NCBI RefSeq assembly: GCF_000372825.1 | Contig: NZ_KB910516.1 | Span: 218,011 to 282,010, forward strand | Direction: 5' to 3' | Origin: Methylobacterium sp. 77 | Lineage (GTDB): Bacteria; Pseudomonadota; Alphaproteobacteria; Rhizobiales; Beijerinckiaceae | DNA length: 64,000 bases | Shown: positions 24,659 to 34,640 of the stretch, one piece after another | Position numbering within the stretch: position 1 is the first letter of the stretch | Layout: every line of letters starts with the position of its first letter | Made by a program: the position numbers and the translations under genes | The notes under the pieces: model-generated | The model's database searches: none | Told to the model about the DNA's origin: nothing | Seen by the model: only the letters and a program-made list of their open reading frames with translations

Positions 24659-25708
24659 ATGACTCAACAATCCCCGAACCAGGACGGTCCCGAACAGACG
24701 CCGTTCTCCGATATCCGCCGCCTCATCGCCGACGTGCCCGGTCCCGACCGCGACGCCGTCGCCATGGTCCGCGAGCGGGACGCGATGCTGACGAAGCCCG
24801 CCGGAGCGCTGGGCCGCCTGGAAAACCTCGTCGAATGGCTCGCTGCGTGGCAGGGCAAGGGCCAACCCAGTCTCGATCGCCCCCTGGTCTGCGTCTTCGC
24901 GGGTAGTCACGGCGTCACCAAACGTGGCGTATCCGCCTTCCCGGCCGAGGTGAACCGCCAGATGCTCGACAATTTCGCGGCCGGAGGCGCTGCGATCAAT
25001 CAGCTCTGCGCCGCCTACGGCCTCGGCTTCAAGGTCTTCGATCTCGCCATCGATCTCCCGACCGGTGACATCTGCGAAGGGCCGGCCTTCACGGAGAAGG
25101 AATGCGTGGCGACCATGGCCTTCGGCATGGAAGCCATTGCCGCGGGCACCGACTGTCTCGGCCTCGGCGAAATGGGCATCGGCAACACCACCATCGCGGC
25201 GGCGATCTATGCGGCGCTCTATGGCGGTGAAGCGGCGCATTGGGTCGGCCGGGGCACAGGCGTCGATGCCGCCGGTGTGAACCGCAAGGTCGAGGCGGTC
25301 GAGGCGGCACTGGCCCGTCATTCCGGTCATCTCGGCGATCCGCTCGATGTGTTGTCGCGCCTCGGGGGCCGGGAGATCGCCGCCATGGCCGGCGCGATCC
25401 TGGCGGCCCGGATGCAGCGCATCCCGGTCGTCATCGACGGCTACGTCGCCACTTCGGCCGCTGCGATCCTTCATGCCATCGACCCGTCGATGCTCGACCA
25501 TTGCCTCGCGGGCCATGTCTCGGCGGAAGGTGCCCATGCGGAAGTGCTGGAGCGGCTGGGTCTGGTGCCGTTGCTGGCGCTGGGCATGCGGCTCGGCGAA
25601 GCGTCCGGCGCTGCCCTCGCCATCGGACTTCTCAAGGGCGCGCTCGCCTGCCACCGCGACATGGCGACATTCGCACAGGCGGGGGTATCGGGACGCAGCG
25701 ACGGTTAG
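24659..25708 (+). CDS. cobT: Nicotinate-nucleotide--dimethylbenzimidazole phosphoribosyltransferase
   Basis: 349 residues. Makes alpha-ribazole 5'-phosphate for the lower ligand of B12. Recognised by the N-terminal [64 protein letters not shown] and the C-terminal [14 protein letters not shown] with the catalytic glutamate. Length matches the family. It is divergent from cobS. The short intergenic region is too small for a cobalamin riboswitch of normal size. Confidence 0.95.
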   Translation: MTQQSPNQDGPEQTPFSDIRRLIADVPGPDRDAVAMVRERDAMLTKPAGALGRLENLVEWLAAWQGKGQPSLDRPLVCVFAGSHGVTKRGVSAFPAEVNRQMLDNFAAGGAAINQLCAAYGLGFKVFDLAIDLPTGDICEGPAFTEKECVATMAFGMEAIAAGTDCLGLGEMGIGNTTIAAAIYAALYGGEAAHWVGRGTGVDAAGVNRKVEAVEAALARHSGHLGDPLDVLSRLGGREIAAMAGAILAARMQRIPVVIDGYVATSAAAILHAIDPSMLDHCLAGHVSAEGAHAEVLERLGLVPLLALGMRLGEASGAALAIGLLKGALACHRDMATFAQAGVSGRSDG

Positions 25709-25784
25709 GCGGCTTTCGAGCGCCGGCCATTCGGCAGGGCCGCTGGGGTGCCGGACGAGATGAGAATTTCGGCTGGTTTGCCGC

Positions 25785-27350
25785 TCAAGCGGCGCGCGCC
25801 GCATTGCGGGCGCCGCGCTCGGACGTGACCGAGGTCGCGTCGGTGGGAAGGTTGAGGGCGGGCAGCGTGTCCATGACGCGGCTCGCCGGGAAGATCACCA
25901 CGACTTCGGTGCCCTCGCGCGGTTTCGACTTGAGGTGGAAGTTGCCGCCGTGGAGGTCGACGAGGCCCTTCACGATGGGAAGACCGAGGCCCGAACCCTG
26001 TTCGGCCGTCTTGATCGCCAGGGAGCCGCGACCGAACGAGGACATGACAGTGCCGAGTTCGTCCTCGGGAATGCCGGGACCGCTATCCTTGACGCTCACA
26101 TACTGCCCGCCAGATGCCGTCCAACCGACCTTGATCGTGATGTCACCGCCCGGAGGCGTGAATTTCACCGCGTTCGACAGGAGGTTCAGCACGATCTGTC
26201 GCAGCGCCCGCTCATCCGCCCAGAGACGCGGCAGATCGGGGTCGATGAACTCGTAGAAGGCTTGGCCTTTGCTGCGCGCGCGCAACGAGACCATGTGCCT
26301 GCACTCGTCGACCGCATGGGCGAGCTGAATCGCTTCCTCGTTCAGCTCGTAGCGCCCGGCCTCGATGCGAGAGAGATCGAGGATCTCGTTGATCAGGTTG
26401 AGCAGGTGCATCCCGCTATCGTGGATGTCGCCCGCATATTCCTTGTAGGACGGGGCTATATGGGCGCCGAAGACCTCGTTCTTCATCACTTCCGAGAAGC
26501 CGAGGATGGCGTTCAGCGGCGTGCGCAGTTCGTGGCTCATGGTCGCGAGGAAGCGTGACTTGGCGAGATTGGCCTCCTCCGCGCGTCGTCTCGCCTCATC
26601 GGAATTGGCCTTCGCCTGCTCGAGTTCGATGAAGATGGCGTCCTTCTCCGCCTGCGACTTCAGAGCGCCCACCGTCGACGCGTAGACGCGGCGGGCGAGA
26701 CCCATGAAGAAGATCTGCGAGCCGACCACCATGGTCACGAGCATGATCGTGTCCATGTCCTGCGAGAGCGCCAGGAGCGAGAGCGCGGCCAGGATCAGCG
26801 GCAGAAGCGCGGCCCCCGCCGCCGCCGGCAGGGTTGCCGCCAGCATCGCCGCCACGGCGGCGACGATCACCAGGCCGAACAGCACGAAGATTCGGGCACT
26901 GGGAGCGGCCACGAGGATCATCAGCGCCCAGGACGTGCTCTGGACGATCTCGCTCAGCATGAAGGTGCTGCGCCAACGCTTGACCGAGACGGTGTCCGGC
27001 GATTGCCGGAGAAAGCGCCGGGTCAGCCCCATGGATAGGCCGACGCCGGACAAGAGGCAGATTGCCCAGGAAATCGCGACGGGAATCGGTACCCAGAGCG
27101 AGGAGGCGCCTGCGATGAGCAAGCCGAGCACGGCATGGGTCAGGCCTGCGCCTGAGCGGTACTCGGCGTAGATACGAATCAACTCGTAATCGAATGCGCG
27201 TTCCAGACCGCTGGTAGAGGTCAGCCGCTCGCGCGCGGAGCGGATATCCCGGGCCACCTTGCGGCGGCGTACGGATTCCGGGGCCGAGGAACCACGTCCA
27301 CGCTGAACCATCTCCGCTGTCAGGTCGGACATCACCGTCTTGAGGATCAT
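25785..27350 (-). CDS. Membrane sensor histidine kinase (PleC/DivJ-like kinase core)
   Basis: About 521 residues from the ATG at 27350; an ATG at 27332 is also possible. The first 60 residues are basic and soluble, followed by about six membrane segments to residue 235, then a coiled coil (EQAKANSDEARRRAEEANLA). The HisKA box is FLATMSHELRTPLNAILGF with the phosphorylated histidine, and the ATPase domain has N-box NLLSNAVKF, G1 DSGPGIP and G2 GSGLGLPIVKG. The kinase core resembles the PleC/DivJ group controlling DivK/PleD in alphaproteobacteria. No response regulator is adjacent, so the partner is unknown. Confidence 0.88.
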   Translation of the reverse strand: MILKTVMSDLTAEMVQRGRGSSAPESVRRRKVARDIRSARERLTSTSGLERAFDYELIRIYAEYRSGAGLTHAVLGLLIAGASSLWVPIPVAISWAICLLSGVGLSMGLTRRFLRQSPDTVSVKRWRSTFMLSEIVQSTSWALMILVAAPSARIFVLFGLVIVAAVAAMLAATLPAAAGAALLPLILAALSLLALSQDMDTIMLVTMVVGSQIFFMGLARRVYASTVGALKSQAEKDAIFIELEQAKANSDEARRRAEEANLAKSRFLATMSHELRTPLNAILGFSEVMKNEVFGAHIAPSYKEYAGDIHDSGMHLLNLINEILDLSRIEAGRYELNEEAIQLAHAVDECRHMVSLRARSKGQAFYEFIDPDLPRLWADERALRQIVLNLLSNAVKFTPPGGDITIKVGWTASGGQYVSVKDSGPGIPEDELGTVMSSFGRGSLAIKTAEQGSGLGLPIVKGLVDLHGGNFHLKSKPREGTEVVVIFPASRVMDTLPALNLPTDATSVTSERGARNAARAA

Positions 27351-27594
27351 GCGAGGAAAGGCCGTGGGTCGAAAGGACCGGGGCCTGTCGGAGCTGCGAC
27401 GACGCCGAAAGTGCGCCCGATACGTTAAGAACGGCCTGCCGGGATCGTAAGACTTGTCGCTAAATCCCAGGCCTTTCATGGTCCGACCGTCGACGGACGG
27501 CACCGCACCGTCGCCTGTTCGATGTGTGGCGGCGCACATTGGCAGGGCGTGTGTATTATTTAGAACAAGTCGATCCTGCAGGCGGAGAGACGTG

Positions 27595-28050
27595 ATGCTG
27601 AAACTGACCGTCGACGGCATGTCCCATGAGGTCGATGCCGATCCCGATACGCCACTGCTGTGGGCTCTGCGCGATCATCTCGACAAGACCGGCACGAAAT
27701 ACGGTTGTGGCATCGCGCAGTGCGGTGCCTGCACCGTCCATCTCGATGGCCAGCCCGTCCGCTCCTGCCAGACGCGTATCGGCGATGTCGGCGAGGCGAA
27801 GATCACGACGATCCAGGGCGTCTCCGGGCGCGTGGCGGACGCGGTTCAGACCGCGTGGCGCGGGCTCGACGTGGTTCAGTGCGGCTATTGCCAGTCAGGT
27901 CAGATGATGTCGGCGATCGGCCTGCTCTCGACGATTCCGAAGCCCAGCGATGCCGAGATCGACAGCGCCATGGACGGCAACATCTGTCGCTGCGGCACCT
28001 ACCAGCGCATTCGCGCAGCGATCCACGAAGCGGCCCGCTCGCTCGCCTGA
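27595..28050 (+). CDS. iorA: Molybdenum hydroxylase small subunit, [2Fe-2S] (isoquinoline 1-oxidoreductase alpha-like)
   Basis: 151 residues from the ATG at 27595 with GGCGGAGAG upstream. Two [2Fe-2S] sites are visible: the plant-ferredoxin type YGCGIAQCGACTVHLDG (about 40-58) with its fourth cysteine in RSCQTRI, and the helical type CGYCQSGQMMSA then GNICRCGTYQRIRAAI. This subunit passes electrons from the molybdenum centre in the next gene. The IorAB type differs from xanthine dehydrogenase in having no FAD subunit. It starts divergently from the sensor kinase and 81 bases before iorB. Confidence 0.88.
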   Translation: MLKLTVDGMSHEVDADPDTPLLWALRDHLDKTGTKYGCGIAQCGACTVHLDGQPVRSCQTRIGDVGEAKITTIQGVSGRVADAVQTAWRGLDVVQCGYCQSGQMMSAIGLLSTIPKPSDAEIDSAMDGNICRCGTYQRIRAAIHEAARSLA

Positions 28051-28131
28051 CCTGCGCTCTCGCCGTCGGCCCCCGAGGCCTGCGCCGTCCTGTCCGATCC
28101 CCTGCGCGCCATCGTTCCCGAGGAGTAAGCC

Positions 28132-30348
28132 ATGCTGAAGGTCCGTCAGACCCATCCCGAGGCTGCCGCTCCCCGTCCCTCGCGTCGGGCGTTTCTCGGG
28201 GGAGCCGGCGTGGCCGCCGGTGCCCTGGTGATCGGGTTCACGCTCGATCCCGCCAAGCAAGTGCGCGCGGCGGCCGGACCCGACCTGTCCTCGGCTCCGG
28301 CACAGCCCAACGCCTTCGTCCGCATCGCCGCCGACGATACCGTCACGGTGATGATCAAGCATCTCGACATGGGACAGGGCAACACCACCGGTCTCGCCAC
28401 CATCCTGGCGGACGAACTCGATGCCGACTGGTCTCGGGTGCGTGTGGCCTTCGCGCCCGCCGATGCGAAGCTCTATAACAACCTTCTGATGGGGCCGATC
28501 CAGGGGACCGGCGGCTCGACGGCGGTCGCCAATTCCTGGTTCCAGCTGCGCAAGGCGGGGGCGGCCGCGCGGGCCATGCTCGTGTCGGCAGCGGCCGAAA
28601 AGTGGTCGGTTCCGGCCTCCGAGATCACGGTCTCCGCCGGTACGGTTCGTCACGCGGCCTCGAAGCGCGAGGAGCGGTTCGGCGCCCTGGCCGAGGCCGC
28701 CGCGGCGATACCCGTGCCGCAGCAGCCGAAGCTGAAGGATCCGAGCCAGTGGGTCCTCATCGGCAAGAAGGTGTCGCGCCTCGATTCCGCGGCCAAGACC
28801 AACGGAACCGCGATCTACGCGATGGATATCCGTCGGCCGGGGCAGGTGACGGCCGTGGTCGCGCATGCTCCGCGCTTCGGCGGAACCGTATCGCATGTGG
28901 ACGATAAGGCCGCTCGTGCCGTACCCGGCGTAATCGACGTCGTGACGATCCCGACCGGTGTCGCCGTGATTGCGAAGGATACCTGGTCGGCGATGAAGGG
29001 CAGAGATGCCCTGGCCGTTACCTGGGACGAGAGCGCCGCCGAGAAACGGTCGTCGGACGCGATCCTCGCCGAGTATCGCGAGACGGCGAAGCGACCGGGA
29101 ATCGTCGCCTCCGAGCAGGGCGATCCCGCTGCCGCGATCGCCGGAGCGGCCAAGGTGATCGAGGCCGAATTCACCTTCCCGTACCTGGCCCATGCCGCCA
29201 TGGAGCCCCTCAACGCGACGATCGAGCGGGCCGCCGACGGCTCCTACGATATCTATGCCGGCCTCCAGTTCCAGACGATCGAGCAGGCGGTCGCCGCCGC
29301 CACCCTCGGCGTGACGGCCGACAAGGTCAGGCTGCATACGCAATGGGCGGGCGGGTCGTTCGGACGTCGCGCCACCCCGAGCGCCGACTACATCGCCGAG
29401 GCGGCCTCCATCATGAAGGCGACCGGCGGCAAGGCGCCGGTCCATCTGGTCTGGACCCGCGAGGACGACATGGCGGGCGGGTTCTACCGCCCCATGGTTC
29501 TGCATACCCTGCGGGCCGGCATCGATGCCAAGGGCGCGATCACCGGTTGGCAGCACCGGATGGTCGGCAAATCGATCATGATCGGCTCACCTTTCGAGGC
29601 GATGCTGGTGAAGAACGGTGTCGATTCCACCACCGTCGAGGGGGCGTCGGACACGCCCTACGCCATCCCGGCCTACCGGTTCGAGGTCCATAACGCCCGC
29701 GAGGGCGTGCCGGTCCTGTGGTGGCGCTCTGTCGGTCACACCCATACGGCGCAGGCGATGGAGGTGTTCATCGACGAGTTGGCCCATGCCGCGGGTGCCG
29801 ATCCGCTGGCCTATCGGCTCGGCATGCTGAAGGGCGCTCCGCGCCTGTCGGGTGTGCTTAAGCTCGCGGCGGAAAAGGCGAATTGGGATCAGCGCAGCGG
29901 CGGCAAGGGCCAGGGACTCGGGATTTCGGCGCACGAATCCTTCGGTTCCTACGTGGCGATGGTGGCCGACATCACCGCGGAGGCGGCGCATGTGAAGGTC
30001 AATCGCATCGTCGCGGCGGTGGATGTCGGCATCGCCGTCAACCCGGACGTGATCCGGGCCCAGGTCGAAGGGGCCGTCGGCTTCGCGCTCTCCTCGGTGC
30101 TGCGCAACCGGATCACGCTGACGGACGGCGTGGTGCAGGAGAAGAATTTCGATGCCTACGAGCCGACGCGCATGAGCGAGATGCCGGTGGTGGAGGTCCA
30201 TATCGTGGCCTCCGACGCGGCGCCGACCGGCATCGGCGAGCCGGGCGTGCCCGTCATCGCGCCGGCGATCTCGAACGCGATCTTCGCCGCGACCGGTCAA
30301 CGCCTGCGCTCGCTGCCCCTCGATCTGAGCGGTTTGAAGGGCGTCTGA
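28132..30348 (+). CDS. iorB: Molybdopterin-dependent hydroxylase large subunit (isoquinoline 1-oxidoreductase beta-like)
   Basis: 738 residues. The N-terminus carries a twin-arginine signal ([21 protein letters not shown]), so the folded complex is probably exported. Cofactor regions include [60 protein letters not shown] and the C-terminal [19 protein letters not shown] with the active-site glutamate. It binds Mo-cytosine dinucleotide and hydroxylates N-heterocycles or oxidises aldehydes. The precise substrate is unknown; isoquinoline is the reference case. Electron acceptor genes such as a cytochrome c were not seen next to it. Confidence 0.88.
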   Translation: MLKVRQTHPEAAAPRPSRRAFLGGAGVAAGALVIGFTLDPAKQVRAAAGPDLSSAPAQPNAFVRIAADDTVTVMIKHLDMGQGNTTGLATILADELDADWSRVRVAFAPADAKLYNNLLMGPIQGTGGSTAVANSWFQLRKAGAAARAMLVSAAAEKWSVPASEITVSAGTVRHAASKREERFGALAEAAAAIPVPQQPKLKDPSQWVLIGKKVSRLDSAAKTNGTAIYAMDIRRPGQVTAVVAHAPRFGGTVSHVDDKAARAVPGVIDVVTIPTGVAVIAKDTWSAMKGRDALAVTWDESAAEKRSSDAILAEYRETAKRPGIVASEQGDPAAAIAGAAKVIEAEFTFPYLAHAAMEPLNATIERAADGSYDIYAGLQFQTIEQAVAAATLGVTADKVRLHTQWAGGSFGRRATPSADYIAEAASIMKATGGKAPVHLVWTREDDMAGGFYRPMVLHTLRAGIDAKGAITGWQHRMVGKSIMIGSPFEAMLVKNGVDSTTVEGASDTPYAIPAYRFEVHNAREGVPVLWWRSVGHTHTAQAMEVFIDELAHAAGADPLAYRLGMLKGAPRLSGVLKLAAEKANWDQRSGGKGQGLGISAHESFGSYVAMVADITAEAAHVKVNRIVAAVDVGIAVNPDVIRAQVEGAVGFALSSVLRNRITLTDGVVQEKNFDAYEPTRMSEMPVVEVHIVASDAAPTGIGEPGVPVIAPAISNAIFAATGQRLRSLPLDLSGLKGV

Positions 30349-30385
30349 GGCCCGATCGAGGGGCATATCTCCCGATCGAGGGGCG

Positions 30386-31207
30386 CTAACGCCTCAAGAA
30401 GTCGATGAGGTCGGTCGTCAGGCGCTCGTGATGGGTCAGCGGGATCGCGTGCGGCGCGCCCTGGTAGATTTCGAACTCCGCGCTCGGGATGGCGGCGGCC
30501 GCCATCCTCGCCGTGACGTCGATCGGCACGGTCTGGTCGGCGTCGCCGTGGATGATCAGGCAGGGGACCGTAACCTTGGCCATGTCGGGCCGGAAATCGG
30601 TCTCGGAGAAGGCGCGGATACAGGCCGTCGTGGCTTTCGGCGAGGCCAGCATGGCGACCTGACCGGCCCAGGTGATCATCTCGGTCGATGCCGGCGAGGT
30701 GAACATTCCGGCGCCGAAGAAGCCCTTGTTGAAATCGGCGAGGAAGGCCGGCCGGTCCATCCGCAGGCCGTCGATCATGTCCTCGAACACGCCCGCATCG
30801 ACGCCGTCGGGATGGTCCCGGGTCTTCAGCAGCATCGGCGTCACCGACGAGATCAGCACCGCCTGGGAGATCCGGGCGCCGCCGTGCCGTGACAGGTAAC
30901 GGACCACTTCGCCGCCGCCCATGGAGAACCCGACCAGGGTGACGTCGGTGAGGTCGAGCCCGTCGAGGACGGCTTTCAGGTCGTCGGCGAAGGTGTCGTA
31001 ATCGTAGCCCGTCCAGGGCTGGTCGGAGCGTCCGAAACCACGGCGATCATAGGCGACGGTGCGGAAGCCCGCCTCGGCCAGGGGCACCATCTGGTACTCC
31101 CACATAGCGGCGTCGAGCGGCCAGCCGTGGAGGAATACGACTGGCCGGCCGCTGCCCCAATCCTTGCAGTAGAGGTTGGTCCCGTCCGGCGCGGTGATGA
31201 AGGCCAT
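30386..31207 (-). CDS. Alpha/beta hydrolase, arylesterase / cofactor-free haloperoxidase family
   Basis: 273 residues from the ATG at 31207. The chain begins MAFITAPDGTNLYCKDWG and has FLHGWPLDAAMW (oxyanion region), YDRRGFGRSDQPW, nucleophile Ser95 in LVGFSMGGGEV, acid in HGDADQTVP and base in GAPHAIPLTHHERL. This is the bromoperoxidase/arylesterase group, which hydrolyses aryl esters and can show perhydrolase activity. It is cytosolic with no signal peptide. It is convergent with iorB and separated by 37 bases. Confidence 0.88.
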   Translation of the reverse strand: MAFITAPDGTNLYCKDWGSGRPVVFLHGWPLDAAMWEYQMVPLAEAGFRTVAYDRRGFGRSDQPWTGYDYDTFADDLKAVLDGLDLTDVTLVGFSMGGGEVVRYLSRHGGARISQAVLISSVTPMLLKTRDHPDGVDAGVFEDMIDGLRMDRPAFLADFNKGFFGAGMFTSPASTEMITWAGQVAMLASPKATTACIRAFSETDFRPDMAKVTVPCLIIHGDADQTVPIDVTARMAAAAIPSAEFEIYQGAPHAIPLTHHERLTTDLIDFLRR

Positions 31208-31567
31208 ATCGGTCTGCTCCCTGAATCCCGGCTGAGTTCTGCTCGCGTCACGGCCCGGCCTCGCCGAGCCCTCTTGCGATTCAAGCGCGAGGTGCGGCTT
31301 CGCGTTCCCGCACCACGCTCTCTCGAGCCTGACCGCGGCGCGGAACGTCATCCGATCATATCGGGGCACAGGTATCGTCGCCTGCGGCCGGCAGGCCGGT
31401 GCAGCGGGCGGCCGGCGTGAGGCGCGGGAAGGCGGCTGTGATGGCGGTTCGGGGGCACGACGTGGAACGGGCACGGATATACGCCAAGCGCCCCGGTCCT
31501 CATTGGACGGATCTAGGACCAAATGTCGGCTACGATTGCAACGTAGATGTCTGATCTGAACCGCTGG
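31208..31567. other. Intergenic region at the edge of the accessory patch
   Basis: 360 bases. No supported gene, known RNA or clear terminator was seen. Open frames on the minus strand continue the arylesterase frame upstream without family likeness. From about 31500 the composition becomes less GC-rich. Confidence 0.5.
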
Positions 31568-32854
31568 CTATAGCGCGAGATTAAACATCAACATGGTCAG
31601 GCGCGGATGATCCGGCTTCATGCCTAACGCGACGGCATCCTCAAGCAGCTGGCGCGCCGCGGCCTTGCTCGCGATCTTTCCCAGAACGCGAAGTGGGTCA
31701 CAGGCGGTGTTGATCGGAAGCTTACGATTCTTCAGTTCTTTGGTTATCGAGGCAGTCATGTCCTCATACGCCAGCCAGTTGCCCAGCTCCGGATGATCGA
31801 GCGTGCCGCTCTTAGGTCCGAGGTATTCTTCAACGCTGTTCCAGTAGTGTGACCGAAGCATTGCTTGCAAGCCTCGCTCCCATAGCGGCATGGGAACGTT
31901 ATCGAACAAACTCAATGAAAGGCTCTCGCCTCCCGTTCCGTGATCCAGCCATCGCGTAGCCAAGATCGTGCGAACGTCGACATCCCCACTCGTTGCGGCG
32001 ACTACCATGAGATCCTTGCCCAAGCCGTCGAGGTCAACGCGGCTCGCCAGCTTGGTCGGGGCAAGATCGAGCGCCTCCGCCACCGCGCCAAAGCTGGTGC
32101 AGGCAAACTCCTTGTAAAAAGGAACCGTATGCGGCTCTGGCGGCACGGTCCACCTTACGACCTCGGGGTCGACTGTGATGTGGCCGGCAAGCGTACGCGC
32201 GTAGGCGAGTTCGGTAGTGAAAGCGCCCATCTTGTCTAGCTTAGTGCGAGCAATCGCGCTTACTTTATCCGACTTGTCCGCCAGGAAATACTCAAGCAGT
32301 GGAACCTGCCAGGGATAGCAGCCGTCAAATGATCCCCATGCGTAGATGCGACTGGCGAGGACTGCACGGACGGAGGCCGGATGGGCTTCAGCAATCGACT
32401 TGACGTCGTAGAAGTCGTCGGCTCGACCGCTTTTTATGAGCGCCGTGATGGGGGCGCCACGCTGACCCGGACTGAAGCGGGTGAAGTTCTCCGGCGTGAT
32501 GCGATTTCCGCAATGGAACTTAGTAAATCCCGCTTCAGATAACCAATCAACCCACGGCTGATAGAGTTCAGGGTGGAGGCCGGCAAGTTTCTGGTCGTAA
32601 TCGGGAATCCAGTCGCAGGGATGCGCACTATACCCTCTATTCTCGGCAAGCTGCAAAAAATCGATCAGCGATCCGTTTGCGGGAGGCGTTTCATATGCGA
32701 GAATCGCCCGAAATGCTGCGCGCGCTTCGTCTGGCATTGTAGGAAGGCGGAGGTCGGGAAGCCTTGCCGCAAGACTTTCGTCGACTGATGTGAGAACAAC
32801 AGTGCCGGAAGCCCGGCTTCTGTATTTCGTTAGGACCAACCGACCTTCGCTCAC
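31568..32854 (-). CDS. Unrecognised 428-residue protein, possibly HEAT-like helical
   Basis: Starts at a GTG (32854) behind a strong GGAGG site. Predominantly soluble and helical, with no signal peptide or membrane span. Segments such as VPLLEYFLADKSDKVSAIAR look like HEAT-repeat helices and faintly recall DUF5691-type proteins that accompany MoxR ATPases, but no MoxR or VWA gene is nearby. Other marks are HPCDWIPDYDQKLAG and LDHPELGNWLAYEDM. Codon use is less GC-biased than in the neighbours, and an IS481 transposase tail lies just upstream, so acquisition by transfer is likely. Function unknown. Confidence 0.6.
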   Translation of the reverse strand: MSEGRLVLTKYRSRASGTVVLTSVDESLAARLPDLRLPTMPDEARAAFRAILAYETPPANGSLIDFLQLAENRGYSAHPCDWIPDYDQKLAGLHPELYQPWVDWLSEAGFTKFHCGNRITPENFTRFSPGQRGAPITALIKSGRADDFYDVKSIAEAHPASVRAVLASRIYAWGSFDGCYPWQVPLLEYFLADKSDKVSAIARTKLDKMGAFTTELAYARTLAGHITVDPEVVRWTVPPEPHTVPFYKEFACTSFGAVAEALDLAPTKLASRVDLDGLGKDLMVVAATSGDVDVRTILATRWLDHGTGGESLSLSLFDNVPMPLWERGLQAMLRSHYWNSVEEYLGPKSGTLDHPELGNWLAYEDMTASITKELKNRKLPINTACDPLRVLGKIASKAAARQLLEDAVALGMKPDHPRLTMLMFNLAL

Positions 32855-32887
32855 GTGCGCCTCCAGTAGAAATTCGGCCTATAGCTG

Positions 32888-33012
32888 TTAGGTGTTCAGT
32901 CCCGAAGTGAGATGGGTCGGATCGTATCTGAAGCGGCTTGGATCGTCTGCCCAAGCTCGGCAGGTCGCCTCGTATGGCGTCAGGCCGCGCAGGGTCTTGA
33001 GCCTGCAGCCAT
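32888..33012 (-). mobile_element. IS481-family transposase C-terminal remnant
   Basis: The minus strand reads RLKTLRGLTPYEATCRAW, then SRFRYDPTHLTSGLNT and a stop at 32888. This matches the conserved end of IS481-type DDE transposases (LKTLRGLTPYE near the end, PGLNT at the end). The frame meets stops a few codons upstream, so only about 38 residues survive. No terminal inverted repeats could be recognised. It marks past insertion activity between the unrecognised gene and the phosphotransferase gene. Confidence 0.7.
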
Positions 33013-33120
33013 CGGTTCGTTACGGCATTCGATCGGTGCGAGGCGGCTGAATGCAGCTGTGATAGCGGTCCGAAAGTCCAAACAATTATGGAATAAAAGG
33101 AGACTTTAAATCTGGATAGA

Positions 33121-33276
33121 TCAGATAAATATTAATTGATATTCCATAAACGTGATGCATGATTTCGGTCGCATCGGATGTGATACTTCATAATGTAGAT
33201 TATTACGATACACGTGAAGAGCCAACAATTCTGGAATGGCTCGCGATAACAATGGGTTTATGTTGGAAATTTGCAT
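33121..33276 (-). CDS. Doubtful 51-residue AT-rich ORF
   Basis: ATG at 33276 with GGA six bases upstream, ending at 33121. It reads MQISNINPLLSRAIPELLAL and ends EYQLIFI. Its codons are AT-rich, quite unlike the surrounding genes, as is the whole stretch from about 33060 to 33280. It could be a foreign small gene or chance open sequence. No family recognised. Confidence 0.2.
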   Translation of the reverse strand: MQISNINPLLSRAIPELLALHVYRNNLHYEVSHPMRPKSCITFMEYQLIFI

Positions 33277-33379
33277 TATTTCCGGTGTACTACTTTGGGC
33301 ACTCGCGCCGCGCCGACCCAAGAAGAAAAGCGGGCTGACGCTGCGCTCGGAATAGGATGGAGAGGGAGTCATGCCCTCC

Positions 33380-33423
33380 GGCGGACTTGGCTAATGATCC
33401 CGTTTTCGTCCGGGATGTCCGCC
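33380..33423. repeat. Nested inverted repeat (bulged hairpin) in accessory DNA
   Basis: An outer stem GGCGGAC/GTCCGCC encloses an inner stem ATCCCG/CGGGAT with an eight-base loop (TTTTCGTC). A ten-base bulge, TTGGCTAATG, sits on one side only. All 13 pairs are Watson-Crick. The structure lies between the IS481 remnant and the phosphotransferase gene and is not part of a recognised gene. Confidence 0.5.
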
Positions 33424-33630
33424 TTCGACCGATGTCGTTGAAAAACTCGGAGGCAGCCTTCCAAGCGTTATCCAAGGCGGCGTCCCGGCAATGTCCGTCA
33501 GCAGGACCTTCTGCGGGCCACGCCGTTCGTAGGGCTGCTTCAGCTCATTTCGGAGTTCGTCAACGAAATCGCTCCTTAGCGGAAGCAGACGATGGTGCCC
33601 GAACCAAGTCGAGCGTGGTAAACCGGACCG

Positions 33631-34542
33631 GTGAGCGACATCGACCTACACCGCCTCTCCCAATGTTATGGGCGCGCATTCGCTGGCTGTGAATTGGTCG
33701 TTCCTGGCGTGAACCGGACCTACCGTACGGCCGCGGGCGATGACGTCTACTACCTGCGCCTCTATCGACCCATCGGCCGTTCCCCTGTCGAGATCGCGTT
33801 CGAGATGCGTCTGCTACGCGAGGTCCGGCCGATTCCGGGCATAGCCGTAGCGCGACCGATCCGCACCGTTGACGGGGAGGATTGCGCACATGTCCAGCTC
33901 AACGGTGTGGGCCGCATCGCGGGCCTTTTCCAGGCCCTCGACGGTCGGCCACTCATCGACGACACGGAGGACGTGGCGCTTTTCGGCTCGGCGCTGGCGA
34001 AGCTGCACTCAGCCCTCGCGGGGATCGATGGCGGCGGTGTGCGTCCGCTCGACCCGGCGGCGCTGTGCGCGCGCGCCGCGGCATCGTTGATGAGCATCCC
34101 CGGCAGCGAGGCTGCGCAGTGCGCGGTCGATCGATGTCGGGTGGAGATACTCGGCGATCCTGCGGCTCAAGATCTGCCGTCGGGAAACTGTCACGGAGAC
34201 GCCCGGCTGGCCAATGCCGTCGTCAAGGACGGGTCGGTCGGTTTCTTCGACTTCGACGATTGCGGCTGTGGCGCGTACGTGCTCGATCTCGGAACCGCGG
34301 CTTGGCATTTCCTCCGTGGTGATCCGGCAAAAATGGCGGTGCTCGTCGCTGCGCTTTTGGCAGGCTACGGGCGTGTCCGTCCATTGTCTCGGGCTGAGCT
34401 GCAAGTTCTGCCGTACTACGTGAAGCTGGCCGAGGTCCGCGCGCTCCTGTTCCTCGCCGAGTTCTGCACGCTCGCAGACGGACTTTGGCCGCTTGTCCTC
34501 GACCGAGCGACGGACCTGCTGGAACGCGAGTTGACGATCTGA
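33631..34542 (+). CDS. APH/choline-kinase-fold phosphotransferase
   Basis: 303 residues from a GTG at 33631. The catalytic loop NCHGDARLANAVV (about 188-200) has the HxD/N pattern and the metal-binding FFDFDDCG follows at about 208. The N-lobe YYLRLYRP region supplies the ATP-contact strand. The fold covers aminoglycoside, choline and homoserine kinases; the acidic substrate pocket cannot be assigned, and nothing nearby points to antibiotic resistance. It lies at the right border of the accessory patch, with normal GC-rich codon use. Confidence 0.78.
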   Translation: MSDIDLHRLSQCYGRAFAGCELVVPGVNRTYRTAAGDDVYYLRLYRPIGRSPVEIAFEMRLLREVRPIPGIAVARPIRTVDGEDCAHVQLNGVGRIAGLFQALDGRPLIDDTEDVALFGSALAKLHSALAGIDGGGVRPLDPAALCARAAASLMSIPGSEAAQCAVDRCRVEILGDPAAQDLPSGNCHGDARLANAVVKDGSVGFFDFDDCGCGAYVLDLGTAAWHFLRGDPAKMAVLVAALLAGYGRVRPLSRAELQVLPYYVKLAEVRALLFLAEFCTLADGLWPLVLDRATDLLERELTI

Positions 34543-34640
34543 CGCCGTGCGATCACCGCTCGGGTGCCGGTTCTCCACTCATCGCAGACGCCCCGGGCGT
34601 GTACCAAGCGTCAGATTTTCATCCCAAGCTCACCCCCCAC

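Larger units (their letters stand above)
33013..33630. other. AT-rich accessory intergenic DNA
   Basis: About 600 bases between the transposase remnant and the phosphotransferase gene. The first half is clearly AT-rich for this genome. It contains the doubtful small ORF and the nested hairpin listed separately. Minus-strand frames near 33390-33475 (WKAASEFFNDIGRRR) recall transposase ends but could not be assigned. Confidence 0.5.

Noticed and set aside
33380-33480. Assignment of WKAASEFFNDIG frame to an IS5-type transposase
   Set aside because: The similarity is too short and no catalytic motif is present, so it is only mentioned within the accessory DNA entry.
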